Translations under genes and position numbers: made by a program
Assembly (NCBI GenBank): GCA_033557685.1
Contig: JAWQRN010000333.1
Coordinates: forward strand, 1-31,275
Source of the DNA: Sperchopsis tessellata
Lineage: Eukaryota; Arthropoda; Insecta; Coleoptera; Hydrophilidae
Length of the DNA: 31,275 nt
Reading direction: 5' to 3'
Part shown: positions 1 to 10,901 of the stretch, piece after piece
How positions within the stretch are numbered: position 1 is the first letter of the stretch
Layout of the letters: the number at the start of each line of letters is the position of its first letter
Notes under the pieces: generated by a model
Told to the model about the DNA's origin: nothing
The model's input: only the letters and a program-made list of their open reading frames with translations
The model's database searches: none

Positions 1-903
1 TATATATATACATATATACAGTAAATCTTGCCAGTTCATATATAATACGATATAAAAATAATCATAAGTGGTATTAGTTTTGCGTATGAATAAGGTATCC
101 AATGTCGTAGACAGTTATTTCACAGTCCCACTGATCATTAGTACAGCTAGGTAATTGGATCCTACCATAGCCACACAGCATAACAGACTACTATAAAATA
201 TATACAACTTGCTATGAAATGTTGCATAAAGCAAGCATCATCTCAATGTAGTGAAGAGAAATCATTCATATATATTATCCTCTAATTCCAATATCATGGA
301 GCATATTAAGTAGTAGTGGGTGGTTCATAGTGTCGAAGGCTTTTTTTAGGTAATATTGTAAGAATGTTCGAACTGGTTTCCATAAAAATATTTTCTTTAA
401 AAATATATTTAATTTATAATTATGTTGCGCACGTAGTCTACATGGAGTCGAATGCATTTTAGATCACTGTTTAAAGATCTTACGTCATTGATATAATTAA
501 TAGCAATCGCTTTTTGTTAAGGTTATATTTTGGATAAGAAATTATACTAAATATTTTTGATTGTGGCGTAATTAGGTCCTTATAGTATATAGCATTGAAA
601 ATGAGATCTCACAATAACATTGATATGCAAACAAGTGCAAATATTTTGACAAAATATAAATTATATACACAATTTATTAAAAATATGTGAAATATTTCAT
701 AGAAACGAAATATAATCAGTTCTTGACTGTAGCCGCATAACTGACACTAGGGTCCCTATAAGGGCACTATAAATGCAATAAATGTTCCTAAATATATTCT
801 GCCGGCTTCTAACCAAACTGTGATTTAACCTATTTTCTTTGCTAATTTGACTGTTATTATTGTTGCTATAAGTTATTCCACTGTGTAAATAAATCCTATT
901 ACT
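1..903. other. 5' flank of OTUD6B; mostly unassigned AT-rich DNA
   Basis: The window opens on a short TA-dinucleotide run (about 1-18). Apart from the LINE scrap at 275-343 nothing coding is visible. The last 100-200 bases before 904 should contain the OTUD6B promoter and 5' UTR, but I see no convincing TATA box or initiator. No splice acceptor is needed, because the OTUD6B N terminus is complete at the ATG. Confidence 0.5.
275..343 (-). mobile_element. LINE reverse transcriptase scrap (minus strand)
   Basis: Read on the minus strand this encodes a peptide containing KKAFDTMNHPLLL and HDIGIRG. This is the block of non-LTR (Jockey/CR1-like) reverse transcriptases that normally reads like SKAFDTVDH...L...GIRG and carries the first catalytic aspartate. 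The upstream residues to position 457 do not look like RT, and stop codons follow directly below 275. It is a short dead fragment. The clade cannot be fixed from so few residues. Confidence 0.5.
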
Positions 904-1794
904 ATGAGTACTGAAACGGAAACTCTTGAAGAAGAACTGCTGAAACGGCATCGCCAGGAACGAAGAGATCTTCAAGCCAAAATTCAACAGATGAAGAGGA
1001 CAGCACCAAAAGGCAAGAAAAAGAAGGAAATTCAAGAGCAAATCACAAATCTTGAAAAGGAGTTAGATGAGAAGCAGAATCAAGAACTGAGTGAATTAAA
1101 CTTACCTCTTAATACTCATAGCAGTGATAATTCTCAGGAAATTAATGAAAGCAATAATGAAGAACCTCTTAACCAAGAGGAGGATGAACCACCTCAAGAC
1201 AACCTAAAAATGTCACGTGCGCAAAAAAGAAGAAATAAAAAGGCTGCAGAAGATAAAGAACGAGAGAAAAGAATAAACGAGCAAGAAGAAAAGAATAAAC
1301 AAGGTCCTAGAATACTAGAGCTGAATTCTATTAAAGAAAACTTAAAATCAATGGGATTGGAAATATATAATATACCTGCAGATGGTAATTGTTTATATTG
1401 TGCTATTAATCATCAATTAGAAGTGACTGGACGTGAGACTTCAACTGTTCCTAAGCTGCGCCGTGCAACAGCTGACTTTATGCGGGAGCACAAAGATGAA
1501 TTTATACCATTTATGTATAATGATGAAGATGGAATGGTTGATGAAAAGCAGTTTGAAGATTATTGCAAGAGCATTGCTAATACTAAGCTGTGGGGCGGAC
1601 AACTGGAGCTGAGGGCTCTTTCTAATCTTCTTGAGTGCCCTATCAAGATTATTCAATCAACGGGACAGCCAACAGTTCAAGGAGAGAACTTTACAGGTCC
1701 TGTACTAGTGTTAACTTATCACAGACATTTGTATAGGTTAGGCGAACATTACAACTCGACAACTGTTCTTGATGAAGATAGTGATAAAATGTAG
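904..1794 (+). CDS. OTUD6B: OTU-domain deubiquitinase, OTUD6B family (complete, single exon)
   Basis: A 296-aa cysteine protease that removes ubiquitin. OTUD6-family enzymes are linked to translation initiation and proteasome assembly in the cytosol. Residues 1-65 form a charged coiled coil (LLKRHRQERRDLQAKIQQMK), the family's N-terminal signature. Residues 66-105 are an acidic, low-complexity linker. Around 106-130 lies the basic SRAQKRRNKKAA motif shared with OTUD6B. The OTU domain runs from about 150 to 290. It has the catalytic loop PADGNCLY with Asp160 and Cys163, the WGGQLELRALS segment, and the catalytic His282 in GEHYNS. Length is close to the usual figure of about 290 residues, and the start aligns with the family N terminus. 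A at -3 of the ATG gives an acceptable Kozak context. The gene has no intron here, in contrast to its neighbour. All catalytic residues and the frame are intact, so it is probably functional. A retrocopy is possible but no poly(A) tract follows. Confidence 0.95.
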   Translation: MSTETETLEEELLKRHRQERRDLQAKIQQMKRTAPKGKKKKEIQEQITNLEKELDEKQNQELSELNLPLNTHSSDNSQEINESNNEEPLNQEEDEPPQDNLKMSRAQKRRNKKAAEDKEREKRINEQEEKNKQGPRILELNSIKENLKSMGLEIYNIPADGNCLYCAINHQLEVTGRETSTVPKLRRATADFMREHKDEFIPFMYNDEDGMVDEKQFEDYCKSIANTKLWGGQLELRALSNLLECPIKIIQSTGQPTVQGENFTGPVLVLTYHRHLYRLGEHYNSTTVLDEDSDKM

Positions 1795-2880
1795 TTTTAA
1801 CTGTACAATATTTTAACAATTTTAACTGAATATAAATTTATTTTAAATATTCCTTTTTTGTTTTGACTTGTGAGCACTTATACAGAAATCAGTGGCTTTT
1901 AAAAATTTACTAAATTATTGCTTCTGAGATGTTTTTCATACTATTTTGTACTTGAAATTTAACTTAGTGATATACATCAGAACATGTTTCCTGATATATA
2001 ATATTGGTTATGTACATCAAAACTACATACCTACAAAATAAAAAATTTCGTTATCATGTTATTGTTTCTATATTTACTATCTTTAACTTGTCTTGTTTCG
2101 AGTTTTCAAGATGAGAGTGAAATATTTCTTTTCTAGAAATTTCAAGACAAAAATCTCTGCTTATCAAGACCAAGACTCTTGAAAGCTCAGCCACTTATTA
2201 TAACAATATACTTTTTTCTTTGAAGAATATTAATTACTGAAATTTTAAACTCGATGTCTGATCTCCTTTATAATAGTATTATTCATTGTTAGAAATCATA
2301 TTTCTTACATAACATAATGTATGTCTTTTGGAAATACTGTGTATGTGATTATTTTTAGATTATATGCTTAATAGGTACAAATTTAATGACAAGAGTAACA
2401 ACTCGAGCAAAAATTCAATAATTTCAGAAATAAATCGAATGAAATGAAAGTAAAACAATAATGTTACTAAAACATGTTTTAATATGAAAATTTTATTATA
2501 TTATGTAACAAAAATGTCATATAGAATATTTTTATTAGAATACATACATTAAAATTCTAAACTCAAATTTATAAGTACATGATCATCCAAATTTCTTAAA
2601 AAAACATGCAATAAAAACAGAATTAAGAACATATTAGCATTTGGAAATAAAATAAAATTAAATACAAAGTACATAAAAATTAAATGATAATAGAATCAAA
2701 CAAGGAATTTGAATACAACAAAGACCTCACATGTGTAGAAAAACTTGTAACTGTTCAAAATTCATTTTAGTTTCTTACCTTAAATCTATTGTACAACCAT
2801 GTTTTAACTCGAAAGGAGAGGAGGTACTTAGAATTAGATATTGACATAAAGAAAAAAATTAAAGCGATTATCCCATGACA
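1795..2880. other. OTUD6B 3' UTR and AT-rich intergenic DNA
   Basis: No open frame with recognisable similarity is present. The stretch 2085-2190 contains several CAAGA/TCTTG words in both orientations (for example TTCAAGAT, CAAGACAAA, CAAGACCAAGACTCTTG). It may be a decayed repeat, but it cannot be assigned. Confidence 0.4.
2037..2042 (+). terminator. Candidate poly(A) signal of OTUD6B
   Basis: AATAAA about 240 bases after the OTUD6B stop codon. A nearer variant, TATAAA, lies at about 1831-1836. Either could serve. The choice is inference from position only. Confidence 0.35.
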
Positions 2881-3039
2881 TACTCGAATTGTTAAACACT
2901 GCAAATTTAGATACAACTCTGTTTCAAGACACGTACGAGGCAGTTTCCCTACCGTATGTATCATTTGATAAAATTTGTGACAATTCATTTAGTATGTATT
3001 TAAATTTTAATCGGACTTCTGAATATGATGAGCTAGAAT

Positions 3040-4760
3040 TAGGTTCATTTAAACTACCAAAAAAAGTATCCCTAAGTGGTGGTTGGTTGGCACCATTCAT
3101 ATTTCTGGCCAAATATATTTTGCTACTCTTCCCAATGACACATCTTCCCTTTGGAAACCTTTCATTGAGGAATTTTCCATGGTATCCCAGATACAAATTC
3201 AAAGGTATCTCTTAACTCATTCATAGCATTCATATATTGTGTTAGGGTTCAGCGATGCCTCTGAATTTGTGTTACAAAAGGCAAAAACAAAACTTACTCT
3301 TGAAGACTATCTCAATCCCTCGACTTAAATTCAGTGCAGATGGGCTACTTTCACAATTGTTATTGTCCCTGTCCATTTCTTCTAGCCAAAATCCAGCTGA
3401 CTGTGCTTCATGAGGTATAACCCCTTCAGAAAACAAATATTTCCTATGGTGGCCTGGACCTACCTGAACTAGTCAGGATCCTGATACATGACCTGTAAGG
3501 CCATCTAAATCCTTTTCGTCATCCTCAGTACTGGAATTTCAAGTTAAAACTACTGCACTTCACATTCGGGCGCACAGAAACACTGTCTTTCAGACTTTTC
3601 CTCATTTCAGCACCATTGTACTTTTCTTTATCTTCTAAGAAATATTTACAACACTAAACACCCACAACAAAGATCGTGGGCCCGTTCTCTGCTCAGAAAG
3701 TTCCAAGTATTTGCTTAGTGTAACAGGTTTTCATTTTTCTCAAGAAACTTGTTAATTAATAAACATTGGTTGCCATTATCACCATTTATTGATGAAAACG
3801 ATTTTATACGAGTAGAATGCAGTCTTCAAAATTCAACAATAACTATGGATACCAAATAATCATAACTACTCTTTGCTAAGGATCACTTTATTCCAGAAAT
3901 TTTGGATAATTTCCACACGCCGAAAAATCCGCCTTCGTGTTCATCTGTACATTTTGTAACTAAAACTATAACTTAGCTTCGAGTGTAATGAGCATCTGCC
4001 TTTTCGATTTCAAAAAGGAAGATCATTTATTAATGTGGAAATGGACTTTGATGATTATTGCTTTATAAAAGATAGCAAGCGTCAAAATTCTCCAATAACA
4101 AAGGCATATATTTGCCTCTTCATTTACATAAGAACCAAAGCCTTACATCTAGATGTTATCTCCAGGCTATCTACGGAGGTCTTTTTTGCTCATCATGGAC
4201 TTTGTTCACAAATCCACTCTGATTAGGGCACCAACTTCGTTGGTGCTTTCAGAGAGTAAACCACTTAGCTTCACATGAAGTCCAAATTTCACCTAGCATC
4301 CAAGGATGTAGCTCACCATTTTGGAAGGCCGCGAGCAGCAGAAAAAAAAATTCTACCTTAAACGAACCACTGGTGATCGCCCCTTCTCATATAAGGAATT
4401 GTTCACAGTATTCTGTCGTTTTGAGGCAATTCTAAACTCAAGAGCACTACATCCACTTTCATCCCAGCCAATTAACTTGAATTATTTCTTTCTAGGTAAT
4501 TTCCTCATCGGTTCAACTCCTTTGGCACCTCCGGAACTCAACCTCATCGATGGAAAATTATGTTCGTTATCTTGCTGGTAGCTCGTAAATCAAACTACAC
4601 AGCACTTATGGAACCGAAGGCACATGAACTATCTCCAAAGTGTACAAAGAAAGTTCAAATAAACTTACTCATCCAAAAACATCCGAAACTATTTTCGTTA
4701 AAGGGTCAAATAGAATTTTATCAAATTTATTACTTACATTTAACTTAATGTTATATTATA
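3040..4760 (+). mobile_element. Degenerate BEL/Pao LTR retrotransposon, pol 3' half
   Basis: Successive BEL/Pao pol landmarks occur in the expected order, spread over all three forward frames. GGWLAPFIFLAK (about 3080) matches the DPLGWLAP block after the RT. FIEEFSMVSQIQI (about 3160) and GFSDASE (about 3247) belong to the RNase H region. ISIPRLKFSADGLLSQLL (about 3310) and SQNPADCAS followed by a stop (about 3385) come next, then LWWPGPT. The integrase core has ITKAYICLFIYIRTKALHLD (about 4098) and GLCSQIHSD-stop-GTNFVGA (4198-4242). EAILNSRALHPLS (about 4425) and FLIGSTPLAPPELNL follow, then a C-terminal QHLWNRR block near 4600. Many stops and frameshifts make it dead. Gag, protease and the RT catalytic core are not visible, so the copy is 5' truncated. 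Confidence 0.85.
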
Positions 4761-6560
4761 CCTAATTTTTCTTCATTCTTGTAATTATTTTATTAATCCC
4801 AGATACTATTTATGTCATCTCCATTTCTTAATACTTATTTTCTGTGACTTAAAATTTTATTCGATATGCGTCCTTAGTCACTTGCATCTATTTTGCACTG
4901 GTTTTTAAGGTTTGTTCTCAGAATCTGATATATGTACGACTGTTACCTCGCCAAACTGTACATACTACTCTGACTGAGAATTTCAACGAGGGTCGTTGTA
5001 ACCGGACTCGTCCTTTCACTTCGACACTTTGCTGTTTTATGTTGAAGGCAAAAGCAAGATTAAGGCTTGTGTACTGGGTAGAATTAGTTGTATGTGTCTA
5101 ATCTTGGGATATGTGAACTGTAATACGTGGACGATAGGCCACTCTATGTCATAGGCGGTTACCTCGCTAAGCTACATGCATCTCGTCGACTAAAGAATGA
5201 TCATGTTACTCTGCGGACTTTGTCATTAATCCACTAGTTTTATTAGTGGTAACTTTCAGCAAATTATGATTTAGAGCTGCACCTATATCGAGAAAAACCA
5301 AGGATCCTATTTAGTTCAATTTGGCCATTGTTATTACTTTATGAATGTCTGTCAATAGAGAACTTGATAGCTATTAATTATTTTCCGATGATAAATTATT
5401 GAAGACGAAGTGACCCGAACCGAAAGCTTTATACATCTAAACAGTATTTTCTCTAATTTCTTTTGAGTCACTAATAATAGAACCTGTCACGGCTCCGTAG
5501 TTATTATTAGTCTTATAAAGTTATTACTCTTATTTTATTTGAATAAGTTATAAATTTGTTAAATATTTCAGTTTATTCTTTTTTAACTTTATCCCCCTTA
5601 ACTGTTGTTTTATCGTTAATATTTTTCTGTGATTATCAATTATGCTTATTTATTTGTTAAGCGGTACTAGATTATTATTTGCTAAATTTAATTGTGTAAT
5701 AATTTACTTATAATCATTGTTTTCCTTATAATTTGTCTGTATTTATCAATTGTATTCACTTTATTTAATTGTATGTGAGATTTTTAGCAAGTCACTGGGC
5801 TAGTGAAATCACACAACGGGCTTCGTCCCCTGTATCGCAGAGAGATTGGTAAAAGCTACGCATTCATGTCTTTTATCCTTTATTTGCCAAAAAGGAGATT
5901 TTTTTATTGGCTTTAGCTCGTGTTCCCGATTACGATCGCAGTACTTAACTCATTTATGTTTGTATTGCATTAGCATTAATCTTTGTTAAACTTATTTGTT
6001 TAAATTTTGTATCATTTTACTTATACGTTATATCATTGCCAAGTGTACATCTTAGTGATTACTCTTTTGATTCATTTCCATTCTTTTGTTGACCCGAAGT
6101 TGTTTTTGAACAGTTCCCGGGATTGCAGAGCGGACCGATACAATTGAGCAACGCTTATTACGATAAGCAGATTTACCATTAAGTCCATTATTGGCTGAAG
6201 GTTGACAATTTGTTTTTGGCCCTAGTTCATTTTGGGCGAAAGTTTCCAGAACTACAAGTCTGCTGGTAGATTAGAGCCTTCTCATAACTAAAGACCATAT
6301 TCATAGGTCCTTTTAGTTTCATATACATGTAATCACCGTGGTGAACGTTAAAATTGCTGTATGTATAATTTTATCTTGTGTATTTAACAATAACTTTGTT
6401 TGGTATCAATGTTTCGTCTGATGAATTGACATACAGTTACGGCTGGATGTTCGGATCAATAAACGTCCTAAAATTCATCTTGTGTTTGTATTATATTACT
6501 TCTCCAGTCAACGTATGCTCTTGAGAGTATTTCTGTAATTTTCACTAGACGATAACGCCG
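4761..6560. other. Non-coding tail of the BEL/Pao remnant, possible LTR
   Basis: This 1.8-kb stretch has no coding similarity. Its base composition is less AT-rich than the surroundings and it contains AATAAA at 6458-6463. It follows directly on the BEL/Pao pol end, so a 3' UTR or LTR is plausible. I could not find a matching second LTR or defined TGT/ACA ends. Within it a GTTACCTCGC word recurs at 4942 and 5158 with diverged similarity around both copies (period about 216 bp). Confidence 0.3.
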
Positions 6561-7339
6561 TTTCTGTTTGCAACTTGAGGCAAGATCCCACCTCCATGTA
6601 AGAAAATCTAAAGCTAATGCAACTATCCATTAGCCCCTTTTTCCTCCTGTTTTACTTTACCGTACCGTACGGTCAAAATTGAAGAAGCGGATACAAAAAC
6701 ACCTACATTAGCTCTCATATTACCCACCTACCGTGAAGTTTAACAAAAAAATTACCAAACACATTGTACGGTTTTAAAATTGTATTGATTCAGAATTATT
6801 GACCAATGGGTGGTAATACCTAGAAACGTATGTCTGTTCTACATTGAAATAACTTTAGATATACTTTATTTGAGGCATATAACAAACATAATTGTAAACG
6901 AGATGTGTTCCTCATCAATTTCAACATATAGAATATTTAATGTGCAATATATTTAGAAAGTTTTGGAACTGAAAAGAAACTAACCGTCTTACTAAATTTT
7001 GAAGTTAGACAACTAACATAACAAGCTTGTATTGCCATCATATAACTTCATCGTTTTTTTAATTTGGGCTGATAGCATGGGTCCTATCATTTATTTTCTA
7101 CGTTCCCTCTTATGCTTGTTTTTTTTTTAAACATTTTTTTTTTAATTGCTGCTCTGTTTTTACAAACGTAAAACATCTAACATCAGAAACCCATATGTAC
7201 TTATTAAAAAAAAAATAAAACAAAGGATTTAATGAATATAGCAACCTGTGTCGTCCATTCTGGTTATTATTAAGCTAAAATATATGACATATTGAAATGG
7301 TACAACAAAATCTTAATTAAATAGAATGCATACCTTGTC

Positions 7340-7450
7340 ACACGTTATGGGCATCTACGAATGACTTAATATCAACATCTGAATGAGGTATGGTACCAAT
7401 TGGAAGTGAATGAAATATAGGATTACACGAAAGGTTTTGCGACTCGCTAT
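7340..7450 (-). mobile_element. Short Penelope-like element 3' remnant
   Basis: The segment 7421-7447 (core GAAAGGTTTTGCGACTC) closely matches 11820-11846 (core GAAAGGTTTTGCGGCTC), which lies in the minus-strand Penelope-like copy and encodes its conserved Arg-Lys-Thr-Phe end. Weaker similarity extends left to about 7360 (TTAATATCAACAT against TTAATATCAGCAT). It is a short fragment in the same orientation as the 11600-12450 copy. Confidence 0.5.
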
Positions 7451-8684
7451 TTAATATATTCATTGATAATTAAATCCATTAAGTTTCCAGTATTAAAAAA
7501 TTAATTTTTAATGTCTGCTTGTGATGCAGTGATAGTAAGGGAAAATGCTGATGCATTATAGCTGTCGTTAGATGAGGTATCACAAGCAACATATTTTAAA
7601 TAATCGGGGATAGATCGAAAGTTTTGGTGCTTGAAACTGAAATAGTGAAAACTGACTGCACAAGTAAAACTTAGAATACTGGAGTAAGTGGGTAAGAATT
7701 GTGTTGGAGGTTGAGAAATGGGCAACTACGAGTTGGAAACTAGTCAGCGATATGTGGATGATTACAAAGAACGGAGAACTTATGAAAATGGCTTAAGTGA
7801 ATATCTATACTTGTGTTTTGGCAGGAACAATATGACGGATTGATATGGTTAGGAATTCATAGGTGTTAAGTAAATGTGCTAAGAAGGATAGTGTGACTAT
7901 CTACTAGTTTTACCAGGAACAATATCGAAATGAACTTATCTATATAAACATCTCTTCAAATGAAGACGTTCCAGAAATATTACCGTAAGAAATAAATGAA
8001 GTGTGGGAAAGCACCAAGGAAAGAGTGAATAACCGTTACTAAAAATTGAAGCAAGATACGACATATACAATTGTGGTAAAACCAAATACGTTCTCCAAAT
8101 AAACAAACGTGATTTCCTATCTATCGTGAACTCTCCATCGTTTTGAAATCTGAGGGCTATTATTTGCTTTTCCCTCACAAGTGTCTGTTTCACCTGTTTG
8201 TAATTCCTATGCTGCTATTTCGCCTGGAGGGTGACTTCATCTATAAATCTTCTAACATCTTCCAAATGGACTGAATTATCCACACTATTTCTAAGTTGGA
8301 GGACATGACTAATCGTATGGATATACTTTAAGGGAATCTCTACACCCCTTCGCCAAGGTGGTTCATCTGATTGCCTCTTAATATTCACATTCTCATACAT
8401 ATAATACCCTGATATATTTTAATAATTTTAATTTCAATTACCATTTCCCATTCATTTCTTTTCTGTCTCTCCAAAGGAAACGCATCTACATCGGCATGTT
8501 TACTCCATTTTATGGTAACCTCTTCGGTAATATGCGTTACTTAAACGTTACTTCTTTGTTTAGACATATGACCATCCAAATCGAGCGTCCTCTTCTAGGA
8601 AAATCCAGCTAAGACATGATCATGACAATAGGACAGAGGGTGCTAAAGGTAACTTTAACGAAAAAGTAACATATGTATTCGCTA

Positions 8685-8830
8685 GCGGGGTGTAATTCTT
8701 GACCACGTTGTACAATACAGTTTTATTCTCCAAGAGCGTAGGGTAATTCTGGACCAGCTTACAAAAACTGAACAGTTTATATTCTTCTCTGAGTAGGTTT
8801 ATCTCTGGACCACACTTTTACAACTCAAAT
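8685..8830. repeat. Three degenerate 51-56 bp tandem repeats
   Basis: The word GACCA begins at 8701, 8752 and 8808. Each copy is preceded by a variant of GCGTAGGGTAATTCTG (8684-8700, 8736-8751, 8791-8807) and followed by variants of a TACAA...CAGTTT...ATTCT segment. The spacings are 51 and 56 bp. The array lies about 430-580 bp upstream of the SLC66A2 start codon. Function is unknown. Confidence 0.55.
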
Positions 8831-9049
8831 ACTCTCTATACGTTAATTACATTTCAAGTAAGCCAAATTAACTATATTTGTATACATACTTTACTAACTA
8901 AAATTCGTTTTGTATAATAAGATAGTGTGTGTTATACATTAAAATTCTTCATTTTACCCAAATCTTCCACACATAAACGTCCGCAGCTATTGAAGATAAT
9001 ATAAGCGATAACATTATTAATTAATTTTGTTCTTTTTAAAGAATTATAA

Positions 9050-9262
9050 TTTATACTCTGTATTAATTCCGCTAACTGAACTGGCTTGTTCAAATATCGT
9101 TTTCGGTGGAACAATTGCCTTGACTCGATTGCGCAGGAACACATGACATTTGCGATGACATTTGACAGTTGACTGGACGCTGACACCTGCTTAAAAATAG
9201 ACCAGTCACACGAATCATGTTGAAAGTTTTGTTAGTATTAAAAATCGAGTGGTGAAAGCAAT
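9050..9262 (+). promoter_or_regulatory. Probable SLC66A2 promoter and 5' UTR
   Basis: The 200 bases before the start codon are less AT-rich than the flanks and contain several CpG. They carry a direct repeat of GATGACATTTG-like sequence (9142-9164), followed by TTTGACAGTTGACTGG. CTTAAAAATAG at about 9190 could be a weak TATA-like element. The transcription start is not defined by the sequence. The assignment rests on position ahead of exon 1. Confidence 0.4.
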
Positions 9263-9465
9263 ATGGATTGGGTGATTTCAGATGAACTGTCTCTGACAGT
9301 TGGACATGTTGTGGGATGGGTTAGTGCTGGCGCTATGATAATTGGGGGTGTTATTCCCTACATACCACAATACAGACAAATTAAGAAGACACAGGATCCT
9401 GAGGGGTTCTCCTTGTTGGTGTGTCTTGCCCTTCTAATAGCCAATACTTTAAGGATAATGTTTTG
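9263..9465 (+). CDS. SLC66A2: SLC66A2 (PQLC1) exon 1: first PQ-loop
   Basis: First coding exon of a multi-pass PQ-loop protein of the SLC66/MtN3-like fold. The family relates to yeast Any1 and is implicated in phospholipid asymmetry of Golgi/endosomal membranes. Residues 1-68 include transmembrane segment 1 (about 13-32) and the PQ motif VIPYIPQYRQI (Pro35-Gln36). The conserved KTQDPEGFS loop follows, then transmembrane segment 2 (LLVCLALLIANTLRIMFW). The ATG has A at -3 and G at +4, a strong initiation context. The exon ends in phase 2 at a GTAAGT donor (9466), splitting the codon for Trp68. Spliced to the exons at 18325, 23782 and 27464 it gives a 249-aa protein that follows the vertebrate SLC66A2 sequence throughout. 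Confidence 0.95.
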
Positions 9466-10485
9466 GTAAGTTTCCATTATTTCTTGTATATTCATACATT
9501 TTAGCATTATAATCCAATTAGGATAATAAGCAATTATTTAATAAACAAATCTTTGCTTGCTCTTGAATGTTTTTTACATATTTAAATTGTTTTGCTTAAA
9601 AATGTACTGCCTTTATGTAATTATATGTTAAATTTCACATATGTTTTATGACAATGCTTTTTCTATCTTTGCTATTATACATATTCATGCGCATAAGGTT
9701 CTGTGTTTGTTGCATGGTATTTAACTCTTTCTGATGTATTTGTTACATTCTGCTTAACTTTGGTCATAATGTCATTGATTAGGAATTATGTCTAATGTAC
9801 AATTTTGATGCAATATATCTTCCAGTTTATTCTGTGATAGAGATACTCTAAAATTCTATTCATCCCTTATTGGAAAAAAAGCAATTATTTTTTAGCCTCA
9901 AACTACTTTCGAAAATCTACCACAAGCAACATGTGCTTATTAATGTTACTTTCCAGTATTCACGATTCACATTTAAACTAAAAAAACTAATAATTATGTT
10001 TTTTAGATACGATATCTTTATCTATAGATAGGAAATTTTCTTGTAAAAAATATTATGATGCCTCTTATTTTCTCAGTTCGCAATTTGCGAAAGATTTTTG
10101 AGGGTCGGCTACAAATTCTATAATATTGTGGAACCAACACGTGATTGCAACTAATACCATTGTGATAGACTCTTTGATATAGCAGTCCCGGTAGTTTTTG
10201 AAAGTGTTAAAAATAACTAAGCTTTTAAGTAAAATGTTGATTTTAAAAATGCAAATTACGTACTTGTTAAACTTTCATTTATAACCCATACATGGGTTAT
10301 TAGTTCTCTCAGTTTAATTAATGTTCCCTCGCGACATGTTCTTTTATCCTTTTCAATAGCTATAGACAAAGTAGGTGTTGCAATATTAAATTTATAAAAT
10401 TTAGCATTAGTGAAAAAAATTATTAAATTGAATAGGTTATTCTATGTATTTTTTACATCCATATTCCTCTAAACTTATTTCAGTA

Positions 10486-10901
10486 CAGGTAATCTCCGTT
10501 CATCGCGAGGGATGTGTTCCGCACACTGTTGCAATAAGCGAAATACTGTGATAAACGGGGGATTTCTTAATATGACACCAAAAACCAGAAATAACAGCTA
10601 AAACTAGGCTTGTAAAACCTTTATATAGAAAAACTATTTAAATAACCACTATTTATTGAATTTGTTTTTAATAATAATAAATAAGTACATACATAGATAA
10701 TTAACAAAACAATAACGCTGTTTGTGTGTAATTAACAATGATGAATTAATTTAAATTTATCATTTACATTAAACAAACCATAATTGTTTTCAGATTATTG
10801 CAAAAAAATGTATTCTTTTTGTATTTGAATTTCAACCGCGATTTAATATAATATATAACAAATTTACACTCATCGGAGGCACGATAAATGGGGGTTACCT
10901 G
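10486..10901. mobile_element. Tigger/pogo-like MITE, 416 bp
   Basis: The termini are inverted repeats: CAGGTAATCTCCGTTCATCG on the left, and on the right, read inward, CAGGTAACCCCCATTTATCG. Both ends are flanked by TA (10484-10485 and 10902-10903), the usual Tc1/mariner/pogo target duplication. Inside, a further GATAAACGGGGGATTT at about 10552 is a subterminal copy of the same motif. There is no transposase, so it is a non-autonomous deletion derivative. The CAGGTA-CCCCG-TTATCG type of terminus is typical of pogo/Tigger-like elements. The superfamily call is knowledge-based and was not checked. Confidence 0.8.

Larger units (their letters stand above)
6561..9185. other. Unassigned intergenic DNA between the BEL remnant and SLC66A2
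   Basis: No gene is recognised. The long T- and A-runs at 7110-7145 and 7206-7217 are simple sequence. On the minus strand 7936-8400 stays open in two adjoining frames separated by one stop. Near 8360 a PPWRRGVEIP peptide loosely resembles the segment ahead of the RT in some LINEs, but this is too weak to call. Entries at 7340-7450 and 8685-8830 describe the only structured parts. Confidence 0.4.

Noticed and set aside
697..1041. Minus-strand open frame of 114 codons overlapping the OTUD6B start
   Set aside because: It is antisense to the clearly conserved OTUD6B N terminus and hydrophobic by virtue of the complement; no similarity seen.
2085..2190. Cluster of CAAGA/TCTTG words as a hairpin or SINE
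   Set aside because: The arms do not align beyond short words and no tRNA-like promoter boxes were seen.
6661..6674. Short palindrome CCGTACCGTACGG as an operator
   Set aside because: Too short, isolated from any gene, and expected by chance in 31 kb of a eukaryotic genome.
7936..8400. Minus-strand frames that might be a LINE segment (PPWRRG, then a basic stretch)
   Set aside because: The resemblance to pre-RT LINE sequence is confined to a few residues and no RT motif follows.
8932..9186. Minus-strand 84-codon frame divergent from SLC66A2, suggesting a head-to-head gene
   Set aside because: No domain or splice continuation recognised. Chance is plausible in a region of reduced AT content that is better explained as the SLC66A2 promoter. 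Transcript data would be needed to revive it.
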